From the NCBI GenBank assembly GCA_027452045.1, contig DAIDHH010000036.1, positions 1 to 53,043 of the forward strand: a stretch of DNA of 53,043 nucleotides, read 5' to 3'. How positions within the stretch are numbered: position 1 is the stretch's first letter; every line of letters begins with the position of its first letter. The DNA is from Gammaproteobacteria bacterium (GTDB taxonomy: Bacteria > Pseudomonadota > Gammaproteobacteria > Steroidobacterales > Steroidobacteraceae). This document shows, piece by piece, positions 8,167 through 19,005 of this stretch. The notes beneath the pieces were generated by a model. The model worked only from the letters and a program-made list of their open reading frames with translations. It did no database searches and was not told where the DNA came from. The position numbers and the translations under genes were made by a program.

Positions 8167-9189
8167 TCAGGCCGCCTGTTTTTCCATATCGGGCGTATAG
8201 CGGCCCGTGGTGGCGAGCCCGTTGAGCCGGGCCCGATGGGCGAACTCCCGCTGACCTGCGGCGAAGCCGTCCGTACGGCCGCCCCATGCCTTGAGCGCCG
8301 TGTCCTGCAACGCGCGCCCGTAGCTGAAGGTGAGCGACCATGGCAGGGAGCCCAGGCGATTCATCAGGGACAGGTGCAGCGTCGCCTCGGTGGGGGACTG
8401 GCCACCGGAGAGGAAGGCAATGCCCGGTACCGCCGGGGGCACGTGGCGCTTCAAGCAGCGCACTGTCGCCTCGGCGACTACCTCGGGCGCGGCGCGATTG
8501 GTGGCCTTCTTTCCGGAGATGACCATGTTGGGCTTGAGGACCATGCCCTCGAGGTAGATGCGATGCTCGTGCAGCTGCCTGAACACGGTGCTAAGCACCG
8601 AATCGGTGACTTCCTCGCAACGCTCGATCGAGTGATCGCCGTCCATCAGCACCTCGGGCTCGACGATCGGCACGATGCCGTTCTCCTGGCAGAGCGCCGC
8701 GTAGCGCGCCAGCGCGTGGGCATTCGCCTTGACCGCGAACGAGGTCGGGATTCCGGGGGCGATGTCGATGACCGCGCGCCACTTGGCGAAGCGCGCCCCG
8801 AGCTGGCGGTACTCGATCAGCCGCTCGCGCAGGCCGTCGAGCCCCTCGGTGATCGTCTCGCCGGCAAAGCCGGCCAGAGGCTTGGCGCCCATATCGACCT
8901 TGATCCCCGGGATGATGCCCTGCTGGGTGAGGTAATCGGGGAAAGACTTGCCGTCGCGCGTCTTCTGGCGCAGCGTCTCGTCGTACAGAATCACGCCATT
9001 GATCGACTCGGCCGCCCCCGGGGCGGTGAAGAGCATCTCGCGGTAGGTGCGCCGGTGCTCCTCGGTGGACTCGAGGCGGATCGCGTCGAAGCGCTTCTTG
9101 ATGGTGCCGCTGCTCTCGTCCGCGGCCAGAATCCCCTTGCCCCGGGTGACCATGGCCTCGGCAATTCGGGCAAGCTCGGTGCGGTTCAT
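8167..9189 (-). CDS. Class I fructose-bisphosphate aldolase
   Basis: A 340-residue Schiff-base aldolase that interconverts fructose 1,6-bisphosphate and the two triose phosphates. The N-terminus GKGILAADESSGTIKKRF is characteristic of the animal-type class I enzyme, and the catalytic lysine is Lys219 in YLEGMVLKPNMV; FAKWRAV and IVPIVEPEVLMDG are also conserved. ATG 9189 follows a GGAG ribosome site; a frame opening further upstream at 9267 lacks similarity. Many gammaproteobacteria use class II enzymes, whereas class I forms occur in Xanthomonas relatives, which agrees with the suggested affiliation. Confidence 0.93.
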   Translation of the reverse strand: MNRTELARIAEAMVTRGKGILAADESSGTIKKRFDAIRLESTEEHRRTYREMLFTAPGAAESINGVILYDETLRQKTRDGKSFPDYLTQQGIIPGIKVDMGAKPLAGFAGETITEGLDGLRERLIEYRQLGARFAKWRAVIDIAPGIPTSFAVKANAHALARYAALCQENGIVPIVEPEVLMDGDHSIERCEEVTDSVLSTVFRQLHEHRIYLEGMVLKPNMVISGKKATNRAAPEVVAEATVRCLKRHVPPAVPGIAFLSGGQSPTEATLHLSLMNRLGSLPWSLTFSYGRALQDTALKAWGGRTDGFAAGQREFAHRARLNGLATTGRYTPDMEKQAA

Positions 9190-9329
9190 GACGGTTCTCC
9201 GTGCAAGGTGGATCGGCGATGGGCACTCGAGCCCGGGGTCGCATCGGTATTCGCGTCGGGGGCGCAAGGATACCTAAACTTGGCGGCGCCGCTAAGCAGA
9301 CCTTCTACGTAGCCCTTGGTTCCGACATC

Positions 9330-9354
9330 AAATAGTACTAAACTAGTCCTAGTT
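9330..9354. promoter_or_regulatory. IscR type 1-like operator upstream of the SUF operon
   Basis: A 25-bp imperfect dyad with half-sites AAATAGTACTA and TAGTCCTAGTT around a 3-base centre; the halves match at 9 of 11 positions. Length and core (ACTAAACTAGTC) resemble the type 1 IscR box, whose core as I recall it is GACTRWWWYAGTC. The next gene encodes an Rrf2 regulator with three cysteines spaced as in IscR and starts 32 bases downstream. Autoregulation of the SUF operon in response to iron-sulfur status is therefore likely, but binding is inferred. Confidence 0.65.
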
Positions 9355-9386
9355 CCAAAGACTCCCATCAGGTAGAGGACAGGCCC

Positions 9387-9869
9387 ATGGTCCGCATCAG
9401 CCGGCTCACCGACTATGCCACGGTGCTTCTGGCGGTGCTCGCGACGCAGCCCGAGCGGGTGCAAACCGCTACGGTGCTCGCTGAGCAGACGCACATCGCC
9501 GCACCGACGGTGAGCAAGCTCCTCAAGCAACTGCAGCGCGCGGGGCTCGTCACCTCGACGCGCGGACTGCACGGAGGGTACCAGCTCTCGCGGCCCGCGG
9601 CAGAGATCAGCGCGGCGGCGATCCTCGATGCCCTCGAAGGCCCGGTGGCGCTCACCGATTGCTCGGTCGGACACGGCCAGTGTGACATCGAGGAGACCTG
9701 CCGCGTGGGGCGCGTCTGGCAGCGCCTGAATCTCGCCATCCGCCGCTCTCTTTTCGATGTGAACCTGGCACAGCTGGCGGGCATCGACCCGATCGGGGTT
9801 CCCCTGCCCGCCCTGGAGCGCGATATGAAGGCGGCCGTGGCCCATGTCCCCCGTCTCCCGAGCGCCTGA
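9387..9869 (+). CDS. Rrf2/IscR-family SUF operon regulator
   Basis: A 160-residue winged-helix regulator. The DNA-binding region is [17 protein letters not shown] followed by [22 protein letters not shown] and the GGYQLSRPA wing. Three cysteines at residues 92, 99 and 105 ([15 protein letters not shown]) lie almost exactly where E. coli IscR has Cys92, Cys98 and Cys104, so it probably senses a 2Fe-2S cluster. It heads the suf genes, as in the Xanthomonas-type SUF regulator family. AGAGGA precedes the ATG. It should bind the dyad just upstream. Confidence 0.88.
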   Translation: MVRISRLTDYATVLLAVLATQPERVQTATVLAEQTHIAAPTVSKLLKQLQRAGLVTSTRGLHGGYQLSRPAAEISAAAILDALEGPVALTDCSVGHGQCDIEETCRVGRVWQRLNLAIRRSLFDVNLAQLAGIDPIGVPLPALERDMKAAVAHVPRLPSA

Positions 9870-9894
9870 CCCACTTCCATCTTGGTTGACCCGC

Positions 9895-11394
<1,500 letters not shown>

Positions 11395-11409
11395 GCAAGG
11401 TCAAGATAC

Positions 11410-12159
11410 ATGTTGAAAATCGACAATCTGCACGTCACCGTCGAGGGCAAGGAGATCCTGAAGGGCCTCACCCTGGAGATTCCCACCGGCGAGGTCCACG
11501 CCGTGATGGGGCCGAACGGCTCGGGCAAGAGCACGCTCGCGCACGTGCTCTCGGGACGCCCCGGCTACCAGGTCACCGGCGGCTCGGTCACCTACCAGGG
11601 GCGCGACCTGCTGTCGCTGGCGCCCGAGGAGCGCGCGCGCGAGGGCGTGTTCCTCGGCTTCCAGTATCCCGTCGAGATTCCGGGCGTCAACAACGTGTAC
11701 CTGCTCAAGGCGGCGGTCAACGCGGCCCGCAAGCACCGGGGTCTGCCGGAAGTCGACGCCTTCGAATTCCTGAGCGTGGTGCGCGAGAAGATGCGCCTGA
11801 TGCGCATGGACGAGAGCATGCTCTCTCGCGGAGTCAACGAGGGATTCTCCGGAGGCGAGAAGAAGCGCAACGAGATTCTGCAGATGCTGGTGCTCGAACC
11901 GCGCCTTGCGGTGCTCGATGAGACCGACTCGGGCCTGGACATCGATGCGCTCAAGGTGGTGGCACACGGTGTCAACACCCTGCGCGCCGCAGACCGCTCG
12001 CTCGTGCTCGTGACGCATTACCAGCGGCTGCTCGATTACATCATTCCCGATCGGGTGCACGTCCTCGTTCAGGGCCGCATCGTGCGCAGTGGCGACAAGA
12101 CCCTGGCGCTCGAGCTCGAGCGACGAGGCTACGACTGGCTGATAGGCGAAGCGGCATGA
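11410..12159 (+). CDS. sufC: Fe-S cluster assembly ATPase SufC
   Basis: A 249-residue ABC-type ATPase of the SufBCD complex, soluble and without membrane partners. Walker A is GPNGSGKST at residues 34-42, the signature FSGGEKKRNEILQM is the SufC-specific form, and Walker B is LAVLDETDSGLDID. It starts 15 bases after sufB and its stop overlaps the sufD start as ATGA. Confidence 0.97.
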   Translation: MLKIDNLHVTVEGKEILKGLTLEIPTGEVHAVMGPNGSGKSTLAHVLSGRPGYQVTGGSVTYQGRDLLSLAPEERAREGVFLGFQYPVEIPGVNNVYLLKAAVNAARKHRGLPEVDAFEFLSVVREKMRLMRMDESMLSRGVNEGFSGGEKKRNEILQMLVLEPRLAVLDETDSGLDIDALKVVAHGVNTLRAADRSLVLVTHYQRLLDYIIPDRVHVLVQGRIVRSGDKTLALELERRGYDWLIGEAA

Positions 12160-13454
12160 GCACGGCACTGCTTGCGCGGGTCAAGGACGAGTACGGCGCT
12201 CTCTGCGAGAGGCTGCCCGCGAGCGTCGTCGGCACAGAGCGCCGGCGCTCGGCGCTGGAGAGGCTGTGCGAACAGGGTTTGCCGGCCACGCGCGAGGAAA
12301 ACTGGCGATACACCAACCTGCGGGTTCTGGAGCGGGCTCGGTTCGCTCCTGCTCTCACTCCCACCGAGGCCATTGCGGATCTGCCGGCGCCGCTCGAGGG
12401 CGTTGCGCGCTACGTCTTCGTCGATGGGATCCTTTGCGCATCGCCACAGGTCGCGCCCGATGCCGGCATCGCGGTGAGCAGTCTGCGCACGGCGCCCACG
12501 GCGGCGATGCGCGAGTGCCCGTCCGTTGCGGCCCTGCCCGAGGCCCGCCTGGCGCTGCTCAATGACGTGTTCGCCACCGATGCCGCGGCTATCCGAGTTC
12601 AATCCTCGGCCGGAACGCAGCGGGTCGAGCTGGTGTTCATCGCCTGCGCGGCGGCGCAGGTGGGTGCCTCCTACCCTCGCGTGCAGGTGACACTGGAGCC
12701 CGGGGCGCGCCTTGCCCTCGTGGAGCGCCACCTGAGCACCGGCGATGTAGCCAATCTCGTCAACTGCGCAGTACAGATCGACCTTGCCGAGGGATCGCAG
12801 CTCACGCATTACCGCTTGCAGCAGACCGGCTCGCGCACCGCCTGGTTCGATACCCTCGAGGCAACCCTGGCGAAGGATGCCCGCTACGAACTTCTCGCCG
12901 TGAGCACCGGCGGCCTCACGGCACGCTCCAGCGTGCACGTGCGCCTGGCCGGATCGGGAGCCGAGGTCGCCCTGGCGACGGCGGCGCTCGGGGATCGGCT
13001 GCAGAGCCAGGACACCTTCGCGCTGACCGAACATCTCGCTCCCCGGACACGCACGGAGCAAACCTTCCGCGGAATCGCCTCCGGGCGCGCCCGCGTGGCG
13101 TTCAACGGCAAGGTCGTGGTTCGCGAGGCTGCCCGCGCAACGGACTCGCGCCAGTCGCTGCGCGGCCTGCTCGCCGGACCCGAAGCCGAGATCGACTTGC
13201 GCCCGCAGCTCGAGATCTATACCGACGAGGTCCGCTGCGCCCACGGCGCCACCGCCGGCATGCTCGATGAGACCATGCTGTTTTACCTTCTCTCGCGCGG
13301 TCTCTCGCCCGAGGTGGCGCAGCGCCTGCTCAAATGGGCGTTCCTCGAGGACGTGGTCTCTCGCATCGAGCTGCCCGACCTGCGCCGGCGCATCGAGCTC
13401 GAGATCGCCGGTCAAATGAGCGAGGGTGCCTCGCTCAAGGAGTTGCTCGGATGA
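12156..13454 (+). CDS. sufD: Fe-S cluster assembly protein SufD
   Basis: A 432-residue partner of SufB and SufC. The N-terminal helical part contains GLPATREENWRYTNLRVLER; the beta-helix core includes FNGKVVVREAARATDSRQSL and the C-terminus carries EIYTDEVRCAHGATAGMLDE, the conserved SufD end with its Cys and His. ATG 12156 overlaps sufC and its stop overlaps sufS as ATGA, so translation of the three is probably coupled. Confidence 0.95.
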   Translation: MSTALLARVKDEYGALCERLPASVVGTERRRSALERLCEQGLPATREENWRYTNLRVLERARFAPALTPTEAIADLPAPLEGVARYVFVDGILCASPQVAPDAGIAVSSLRTAPTAAMRECPSVAALPEARLALLNDVFATDAAAIRVQSSAGTQRVELVFIACAAAQVGASYPRVQVTLEPGARLALVERHLSTGDVANLVNCAVQIDLAEGSQLTHYRLQQTGSRTAWFDTLEATLAKDARYELLAVSTGGLTARSSVHVRLAGSGAEVALATAALGDRLQSQDTFALTEHLAPRTRTEQTFRGIASGRARVAFNGKVVVREAARATDSRQSLRGLLAGPEAEIDLRPQLEIYTDEVRCAHGATAGMLDETMLFYLLSRGLSPEVAQRLLKWAFLEDVVSRIELPDLRRRIELEIAGQMSEGASLKELLG

Positions 13455-14704
13455 GCGCCATTGCCCCGCTCCCCACCCCTTCCATCGCCTACGACGCCGA
13501 GCGTGTGCGCCGTGACTTCCCCATTCTCGAGCGGCTGGTCAACGGCCGGCCGCTCGTCTATCTCGACAGCGCCGCCTCGGGTCAGCGCCCGCTGCCGGTG
13601 CTGCGCGCCGTGGAGCACTACGAGACTCACTGCCATGCCAACGTGCATCGCGGCGTGCACGCCCTGAGCCAGGCGGCCACCGAGGCCTTCGAGGGCGCGC
13701 GCGAGCGGGTGCGGCGATTCATCAATGCCGGCTCGTCCCGGGAGATCGTGTTCGTGCGCGGCACCACCGAGGCGATCAACCTGGTGGCCCAGTCCTTCGG
13801 GCGAGCGCGGCTTGGCCGCGGGGATGAGATCCTGATCACCGCGCTCGAGCACCACGCGAACATCGTGCCCTGGCAGATGCTCTGCGAGCAGACCGGCAGC
13901 ACGCTCAAGGTCGCTCCGATCGACCGGCGCGGCGAGCTCGAGCTCGATCGACTCCTCGAGTTGCTCAGCCCGCGCACCCGACTCGTCGCCGTGGCGCACG
14001 TGTCCAATGCGCTCGGCACCGTTTTGCCGGTCAAGCGGATTGCGGATGCGGCGCATGCTGTCGGCGCGGTCGTACTCATCGACGGCGCCCAGGCCATCCC
14101 CCACTCACGCGTCGACGTGCGCGAGCTCGGCTGCGACTTCTACGCCTTCTCGGGGCACAAGCTCTATGGGCCGACCGGGATCGGCGTGCTCTACGCGCGC
14201 GAGGAGTTGCTCGCGGCCATGCCGCCCTGGCAGGGAGGCGGTGACATGATCCGCACGGTCTCCTTCGAGAAGACGACCTATAACGACCTGCCATGGAAGT
14301 TCGAGGCGGGAACGCCCAACATCTCCGGGGCGGTGGGGCTTGCGGCCGCCATGGACTACATCGAGAGCCTGGGCGTCGAGGCGATCGCTGCGCACGAGCA
14401 GCGGCTGCTGAAGCTCGCAAGCGCCGAGGTGACCCGCATCGGGGGGGTCGAGATCATCGGCACCGCGGCCCACAAGGCGTCCGTCCTGTCGTTCACGATG
14501 CAAGGATGCCACCCGCACGATCTCGGCACGATCCTCGATGCGGAAGGCGTGGCCATCCGCACCGGTCATCACTGCGCGATGCCCGTAATGACCTTTTTCG
14601 ACATCCCGGCAACGGCGCGCGCCTCCTTTGGCTGCTACAACACCGAAGAGGACGTCGAGGCGCTCATTGCCGCGCTCGGCAAGGCCCGCGAGGTGTTCGG
14701 CTGA
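13451..14704 (+). CDS. sufS: Cysteine desulfurase SufS (group II)
   Basis: A 417-residue PLP enzyme that removes sulfur from cysteine to give a persulfide for cluster building. The PLP lysine is Lys237 in FSGHKLYGPTGIGVLY and the sulfur-carrying cysteine is Cys375 in RTGHHCAMPVM. The N-terminus RRDFPILERLVNGRPLVYLD is typical. ATG 13451 overlaps the sufD stop; a frame open from 13334 lies inside sufD. Its sulfur acceptor is most likely the SufU protein encoded immediately downstream. Confidence 0.96.
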   Translation: MSAIAPLPTPSIAYDAERVRRDFPILERLVNGRPLVYLDSAASGQRPLPVLRAVEHYETHCHANVHRGVHALSQAATEAFEGARERVRRFINAGSSREIVFVRGTTEAINLVAQSFGRARLGRGDEILITALEHHANIVPWQMLCEQTGSTLKVAPIDRRGELELDRLLELLSPRTRLVAVAHVSNALGTVLPVKRIADAAHAVGAVVLIDGAQAIPHSRVDVRELGCDFYAFSGHKLYGPTGIGVLYAREELLAAMPPWQGGGDMIRTVSFEKTTYNDLPWKFEAGTPNISGAVGLAAAMDYIESLGVEAIAAHEQRLLKLASAEVTRIGGVEIIGTAAHKASVLSFTMQGCHPHDLGTILDAEGVAIRTGHHCAMPVMTFFDIPATARASFGCYNTEEDVEALIAALGKAREVFG

Positions 14705-15147
14705 TGGACCTGAAGGAGCTCTATCGCGACGTGATCCTGGATCACAACAGGCAGCCGCGCAATTTCGGGCCGCTCGTGCCCTCGGATGCGCACGCCGAGG
14801 GCCACAACCCGCTCTGCGGCGACCGCCTGACCGTATGGCTGCGCATGAGCGGTGATCGGATCGAGGACATCCGCTTCGAGGGCAAGGGCTGCGCGATCTC
14901 GACTGCATCGGCTTCGCTGATGACCGAGGCGGTCAAAGGCAAGGACAAGGCGACCGTCATGGCGCTATACGGCACCATCCACGCGCTCCTCACCCGACAG
15001 GATGCGGTGCCGGATGCCTCGCTCGGCAAGCTCGCCGCCCTGTCCGGCGTGCGGGAATTCCCCGCACGGGTCAAATGCGCCAGCCTCTGCTGGCACACCC
15101 TCGGCGCCGCCCTGGAGCGCAGCGCCGATCCAGTGACCACTGAGTGA
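14704..15147 (+). CDS. sufU: Sulfur acceptor SufU
   Basis: A 147-residue IscU-like protein that takes sulfur from SufS. It has Cys38, Asp40, Cys63 and Cys125, the zinc site expected for SufU; the spacing equals the Bacillus subtilis ligands Cys41, Asp43, Cys66 and Cys128. The insertion relative to IscU (VMALYGTIHALLTRQD and around) is also SufU-like. The ATG shares a base with the sufS stop (TGATG). SufU rather than SufE is the partner here, an arrangement best known from Gram-positive bacteria but also present in some proteobacteria. Confidence 0.94.
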   Translation: MDLKELYRDVILDHNRQPRNFGPLVPSDAHAEGHNPLCGDRLTVWLRMSGDRIEDIRFEGKGCAISTASASLMTEAVKGKDKATVMALYGTIHALLTRQDAVPDASLGKLAALSGVREFPARVKCASLCWHTLGAALERSADPVTTE

Positions 15148-15156
15148 CCACACCCG

Positions 15157-15708
15157 ATGCGCAGCTACGACAACGAGCCCTTCGTCGTCAACCGTGAAGT
15201 CCGTGCGGTGATCGTGCCCGCCGGCACCGAGCTCACCCTGCAGCCCGGCACCTCCGGTTACATCACCCAGGCCCTCGGTGGCAGTTTCACCGTCTACGTG
15301 GAGGGGAACCTGTTCCGCATCAGCGGCGAGGACGCCGATGCCATCGGCAAGGAGCGGGTGGCCCCGCCGGAACTGCCTCCCAACGCCACGGAGGACGACG
15401 TGCTCAAGCTGGCGTGGGAGCAGATGCGCACCTGCTACGACCCGGAAATCCCGATCAACATCGTCGACCTCGGCCTCGTGTACGACTGCGGCGTGCAGGC
15501 CAACGAGGACGGAACGCGCTGCGTCGAAGTGAAGCTCACCCTCACCGCGCCCGGCTGCGGCATGGGTGAGATCCTGGTCGATGACGTCAGGGACAAGATC
15601 GAGCGGATCCCGACCGTGAAGGAGGTGCGCGTCGAGCTCACCTTCGATCCACCCTGGAATCAGAGCATGATGTCAGAGGCGGCGCGCCTGCAGACGGGGA
15701 TGTACTGA
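15157..15708 (+). CDS. sufT: SufT-type Fe-S assembly protein (MIP18/DUF59 family)
   Basis: A 183-residue protein. Residues 1-70 are a SufT-specific region (VPAGTELTLQPGTSGYITQ) and the rest is a MIP18/DUF59 domain with DPEIPINIVDLGLVYDCGV and LTAPGCGMGEILVDDV, including the conserved cysteine. SufT proteins help mature iron-sulfur enzymes, especially at high demand. It starts 9 bases after sufU and its stop overlaps the next gene as TGATG. Confidence 0.93.
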   Translation: MRSYDNEPFVVNREVRAVIVPAGTELTLQPGTSGYITQALGGSFTVYVEGNLFRISGEDADAIGKERVAPPELPPNATEDDVLKLAWEQMRTCYDPEIPINIVDLGLVYDCGVQANEDGTRCVEVKLTLTAPGCGMGEILVDDVRDKIERIPTVKEVRVELTFDPPWNQSMMSEAARLQTGMY

Positions 15709-16019
15709 TGGGCTGGGTCGATGTCGCGGCGGCGACGCAGCTCGCGGACAGCTCGCCCCTGCCGGTGGACCTCGACGGTCTCGCCCTGATGGTCGTGCGC
15801 TGCGGCGCGGAGATCTTCGCTGTCGATGATGTCTGCACGCACGACGGTGAGGCCCTGGAGGGCGCCGAGGTCGAGTCCTGTGAGATCGTCTGTCCGCGGC
15901 ACGGCGCACGCTTCTGCCTGCGCACCGGCGCGGCGCTCACACCGCCGGCGTACGAGCCGCTGCGCACCTATGGCGTGCGCATCGAGAACGGCCGGATCCT
16001 CATCGAGCGTCCGGACTGA
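15708..16019 (+). CDS. Small Rieske 2Fe-2S ferredoxin-like protein
   Basis: A 103-residue Rieske protein of the non-heme oxygenase ferredoxin type. The cluster ligands are Cys43 and His45 in CTHDGEAL and Cys62 and His65 in CPRHGARF. No signal peptide is seen, so it should be cytoplasmic. It is the last gene of the suf run and is translationally coupled to sufT. The role in cluster assembly is not known; it could supply electrons, or be a client whose level tracks SUF expression. No oxygenase subunit is nearby. Confidence 0.9.
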   Translation: MGWVDVAAATQLADSSPLPVDLDGLALMVVRCGAEIFAVDDVCTHDGEALEGAEVESCEIVCPRHGARFCLRTGAALTPPAYEPLRTYGVRIENGRILIERPD

Positions 16020-16130
16020 GATCACACCGTTTCCGTCCGACATGGGCGACAGGCAACCGTGGGACTGTCGCACTTTCGCGGCACGCGCGCCCGCCTCGAG
16101 GCACTGACAACCGTCGGCGCGCTGCGCCAT

Positions 16131-16158
16131 TTGACATCCATCGAACGGCGGATCTAAC
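16131..16158 (+). promoter_or_regulatory. Sigma-70-like promoter for the PsiF-like gene
   Basis: A perfect TTGACA at 16131-16136, a 16-base spacer and TCTAAC at 16153-16158. Transcription would begin near 16165, leaving an untranslated leader of about 85 bases before ATG 16251. The separation suggests this small gene is expressed independently of the suf operon. Confidence 0.5.
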
Positions 16159-16250
16159 TTCACGGCGTGGCTCGGATCGCGGCCCGCACGCACGGCCCGC
16201 CCGAGGACCCCTGAATCGCTCTGGATGGAGCGCCGAAATGGAGTGTCACG

Positions 16251-16556
16251 ATGAAAATACTCGCCCTGTCCGCCACCCTCGCCCTGTTCGCGCTCGCCGC
16301 CCCTGTAGCGACCTTCGCGAGCGCCGCCCCGCAGAATGCCGGCTCCCAGCAAATGGCGCAGCCTCAGACCGCGCAACCGCCGGGTGCTCAGCCCAGCTAC
16401 CACAGCGGGCAGATGTCATCCCATTCCATGCGGTCCAAACACTCGTGGGCGGCCAGACGGCATGAGAAGCGGGTGAAATGCATCCGCAAGGCCCGGGCCA
16501 AGAAACTGAAAGGCGCGGCCCGCAAGCGCTTCATTACACGCTGCGAGAAGATGTAG
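16251..16556 (+). CDS. Small secreted PsiF-repeat protein
   Basis: A 101-residue protein with a signal peptide (MKILALSATLALFALAAPVA) and a Gln/Pro/Ser-rich linker. Its last 26 residues (from KCIRKARAKKLKGAARKR to the final RCEKM) match one PsiF repeat: two cysteines flanking a basic KxLKGxARKxF core. PsiF of E. coli is a phosphate-starvation-inducible periplasmic protein of unknown function. Only one repeat is present where E. coli has two. Confidence 0.75.
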   Translation: MKILALSATLALFALAAPVATFASAAPQNAGSQQMAQPQTAQPPGAQPSYHSGQMSSHSMRSKHSWAARRHEKRVKCIRKARAKKLKGAARKRFITRCEKM

Positions 16557-16589
16557 CCCCCAATCTCCTGCTCGAGCGTGTGTCAGGCC

Positions 16590-16630
16590 GCCCGGGGCGG
16601 CGCCGGCGAGGGGTTCGCCGCGCCCCGGGC
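16590..16630. terminator. Strong GC hairpin between convergent genes
   Basis: GCCCGGGGC at 16590-16598 pairs perfectly with GCCCCGGGC at 16622-16630, with an inner GGCG/CGCC pair closing the loop. It lies in the 94-base gap between the PsiF-like gene and the end of the long leftward operon, a position for a two-way terminator. No T tract is present. Confidence 0.5.
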
Positions 16631-16650
16631 GGGACACGGCGCGGCGCCCG

Positions 16651-19005
16651 CTACGCCCGCCAGTCCGCGAGCTGTGTGCCGAGCGGCAGTCGGCGGATGC
16701 GCCGGCCGGTGGCCGCGAAGATGGCGTTCACGAGTGCCGGGGCGATCGGCGGCAATCCCGGCTCGCCGACCCCGCCGAGCGGCACCTCGAATCCCGCCGG
16801 CTGCATATGGATGCGGATGTCCCGCGGCGACTCCGGCAGGCGCAGCACGGGAAAATCGTTGAAGTTGGATTGCTGCACGCGCCCATCCCGGAAAGTGATC
16901 TCACCGTACCTCGCCACGGTGAGCCCCATGATGCACGAGCCCTCGAGCTGCGCTCGTACGCGGTCGGGATTGACCTGCGGACCGCAGTCGAAGGCGATAT
17001 CGACCCGCGGGATGTCAATCTTGCCGCCCGCGCCGACTTGCACCTCGATCACCGCGGCGGCATAGCTCATGAAGCTGTAGGTCGCCGCGAGACCGAGGCC
17101 GCGGCCCTTGCCGAGGGAGCGTCCCCAGCCCGCCTCGCGCGCTGCCCGCTCGATCACGGCGTGCAGCCGCCCGGTGTCGAGCGGATAGCGCTGCGGTGAT
17201 TCACCGTAATTCCATTCGTCCGAGAGCGTCCGGGGATCGATTCGCCGCGGCGGTCCGATGAGCGCGAGTTGATACTCGAGCGGATCGCGGCCCGCCGCAT
17301 GGGCAAGCTCGTCGATGAAGCTCTGGATCGCAAAGCCGTGCGCGATGTTGTATACGGAGCGGAACCATCCGATGCGCGTATAGGCCGGCACCCCGGGGAT
17401 CTCCAGGCGCACGTTCGGGATGCGAAACGGGATGTTGATCATGCCCATTCCGTATTCGCTCGAGTCCTCGCCCTCGGCCCCCGCCTCGAATGTCGCATCC
17501 TCCGTGGGTGAGGCTGAGCGATGCAGCCAGGCAACCGGCAAGCCATCGGGGCCGGCCACCGCCTCGAGGCGCTCGAGAGCGACGGCCTGATAATAGTCGT
17601 GACGGATGTCGTCCTCGCGGGTCCAGGTGACCTTGACCGGGGTTCCACCCATCGCTTTGGTGAGCACGGCCGCCTCGCCCGCGAAGTCCGCGAGCGACTT
17701 GCGACCGAAGGCGCCTCCGAGCAGCGTGACGTGAACCGTGACGTCCGATTCCTTCAACCCGAGGAGTCCGGTCACCAGATCGCGCGTACCCTGGGGATCC
17801 TGCACCGGCGCCCACACTTCGCAATGGCCGTCCACGATGCGCGCGGTCGCAGCGGGCGGCTCCATCGAGGCATGGGCGAGAAACGGCAGGTAATACTCGG
17901 CCTCGATCCGCCGTCCGGCCTCACGCAGCACTCCCATGGCATCGCCCTGATCGCGCACGACCTTGGCGGGCCTGCGCACCGCCTGCTGCAACTCGGTCTC
18001 GAAGCGCTGCGAATCGAAGTGCCGGTTCGGGCCCTCCTCCCAGCGGATCTTCAGGGCCTCCCGGCCCTTGATGGCCGCCCAGGTGTTGCGCGCGAGCACC
18101 GCCACGCCGCCGAGCGGATATGACAGTGCCGGCAGGGGATGGGAGGGAATTTCCACGACCTTCACCACGCCGGGCACGGCAAGCGCCGCCTGCGCATCAT
18201 AATGCGCGAGCTTCCCGCCGAGCACCGCGGGCCGCGCCACGACCGCGTACAACATTCCCTCGAGCCGCGTATCGATGCCATAGAGGGCGCGTCCCGCGAC
18301 GATATCCGCTCCATCGATGAGGCGGCTGCTCGACTTGCCGATGTAGCGGAACTGCTCCGGACGCTTCAGTCGCACGGCGGCCGCCTCGGGGACCGGCTCC
18401 CGCGCGGCCTGCACGGCGAGCTCACCGTAGCTGAGCTTTCTGCCGCTGCCGTGGTGCCACACCTTCTGGCGCTCGGCCACCACCTCGCTCACGGGCACCC
18501 CCCAGTGAGCCGCGGCGGCGCTCTCGAGCATCATGCGGGCGGCGGCCCCCACCCTGCGCATGGGCTCGAAGAAATGACGCATGCTGCGCGAACCGTCGGT
18601 GTCCTGGTTGCCGTAGCGCGCCTGGTCGGCCGGCGCCTGCTCGACGCGCACCTGCGGCCATTCGGCCTCGAGCTCATCGGCCACCACCAGGGCGAAGCTG
18701 GTGCGAATCCCCTGGCCCATCTCGGGCCGATGCACGGTGACGGTGACCGTGTTGTCCGGATGAATCGCGACGAACACCAATGGGTTGTCGACGACTCCGC
18801 CCGGCTCACCGGCCGCACCATATTTCTGGGCGCCGGCGAGGGCGACCCGCCCCGACTGGCGCAGGCACAGCACCAGGCCCGCGGCCGCGAGCGCTCCCTT
18901 CAGGACCTTGCGACGGGCGGGGCTCGGCAACTGCTCCGATTCCGCCGCCGCATCGCACGGCCTGGAGACTGCGCCCGGCGGAGTCGTTGCGGATGATTGG
19001 GTCAT
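16651..19005 (-). CDS. Molybdopterin subunit of an aldehyde-oxidase-type dehydrogenase
   Basis: A 784-residue large subunit of the xanthine dehydrogenase superfamily, of the isoquinoline 1-oxidoreductase beta (IorB) or membrane aldehyde dehydrogenase type. A Tat-like leader is present ([18 protein letters not shown]). Family motifs include [30 protein letters not shown], and [17 protein letters not shown], where Glu748 should be the catalytic base. The partner 2Fe-2S subunit overlaps its start by ATGA and a cytochrome c gene precedes that, the usual three-part periplasmic enzyme feeding the respiratory chain. As the last gene of an amine-oxidation operon it probably oxidises aldehydes released by the amine dehydrogenases. 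Substrate is inferred from context. Confidence 0.88.
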   Translation of the reverse strand: MTQSSATTPPGAVSRPCDAAAESEQLPSPARRKVLKGALAAAGLVLCLRQSGRVALAGAQKYGAAGEPGGVVDNPLVFVAIHPDNTVTVTVHRPEMGQGIRTSFALVVADELEAEWPQVRVEQAPADQARYGNQDTDGSRSMRHFFEPMRRVGAAARMMLESAAAAHWGVPVSEVVAERQKVWHHGSGRKLSYGELAVQAAREPVPEAAAVRLKRPEQFRYIGKSSSRLIDGADIVAGRALYGIDTRLEGMLYAVVARPAVLGGKLAHYDAQAALAVPGVVKVVEIPSHPLPALSYPLGGVAVLARNTWAAIKGREALKIRWEEGPNRHFDSQRFETELQQAVRRPAKVVRDQGDAMGVLREAGRRIEAEYYLPFLAHASMEPPAATARIVDGHCEVWAPVQDPQGTRDLVTGLLGLKESDVTVHVTLLGGAFGRKSLADFAGEAAVLTKAMGGTPVKVTWTREDDIRHDYYQAVALERLEAVAGPDGLPVAWLHRSASPTEDATFEAGAEGEDSSEYGMGMINIPFRIPNVRLEIPGVPAYTRIGWFRSVYNIAHGFAIQSFIDELAHAAGRDPLEYQLALIGPPRRIDPRTLSDEWNYGESPQRYPLDTGRLHAVIERAAREAGWGRSLGKGRGLGLAATYSFMSYAAAVIEVQVGAGGKIDIPRVDIAFDCGPQVNPDRVRAQLEGSCIMGLTVARYGEITFRDGRVQQSNFNDFPVLRLPESPRDIRIHMQPAGFEVPLGGVGEPGLPPIAPALVNAIFAATGRRIRRLPLGTQLADWRA

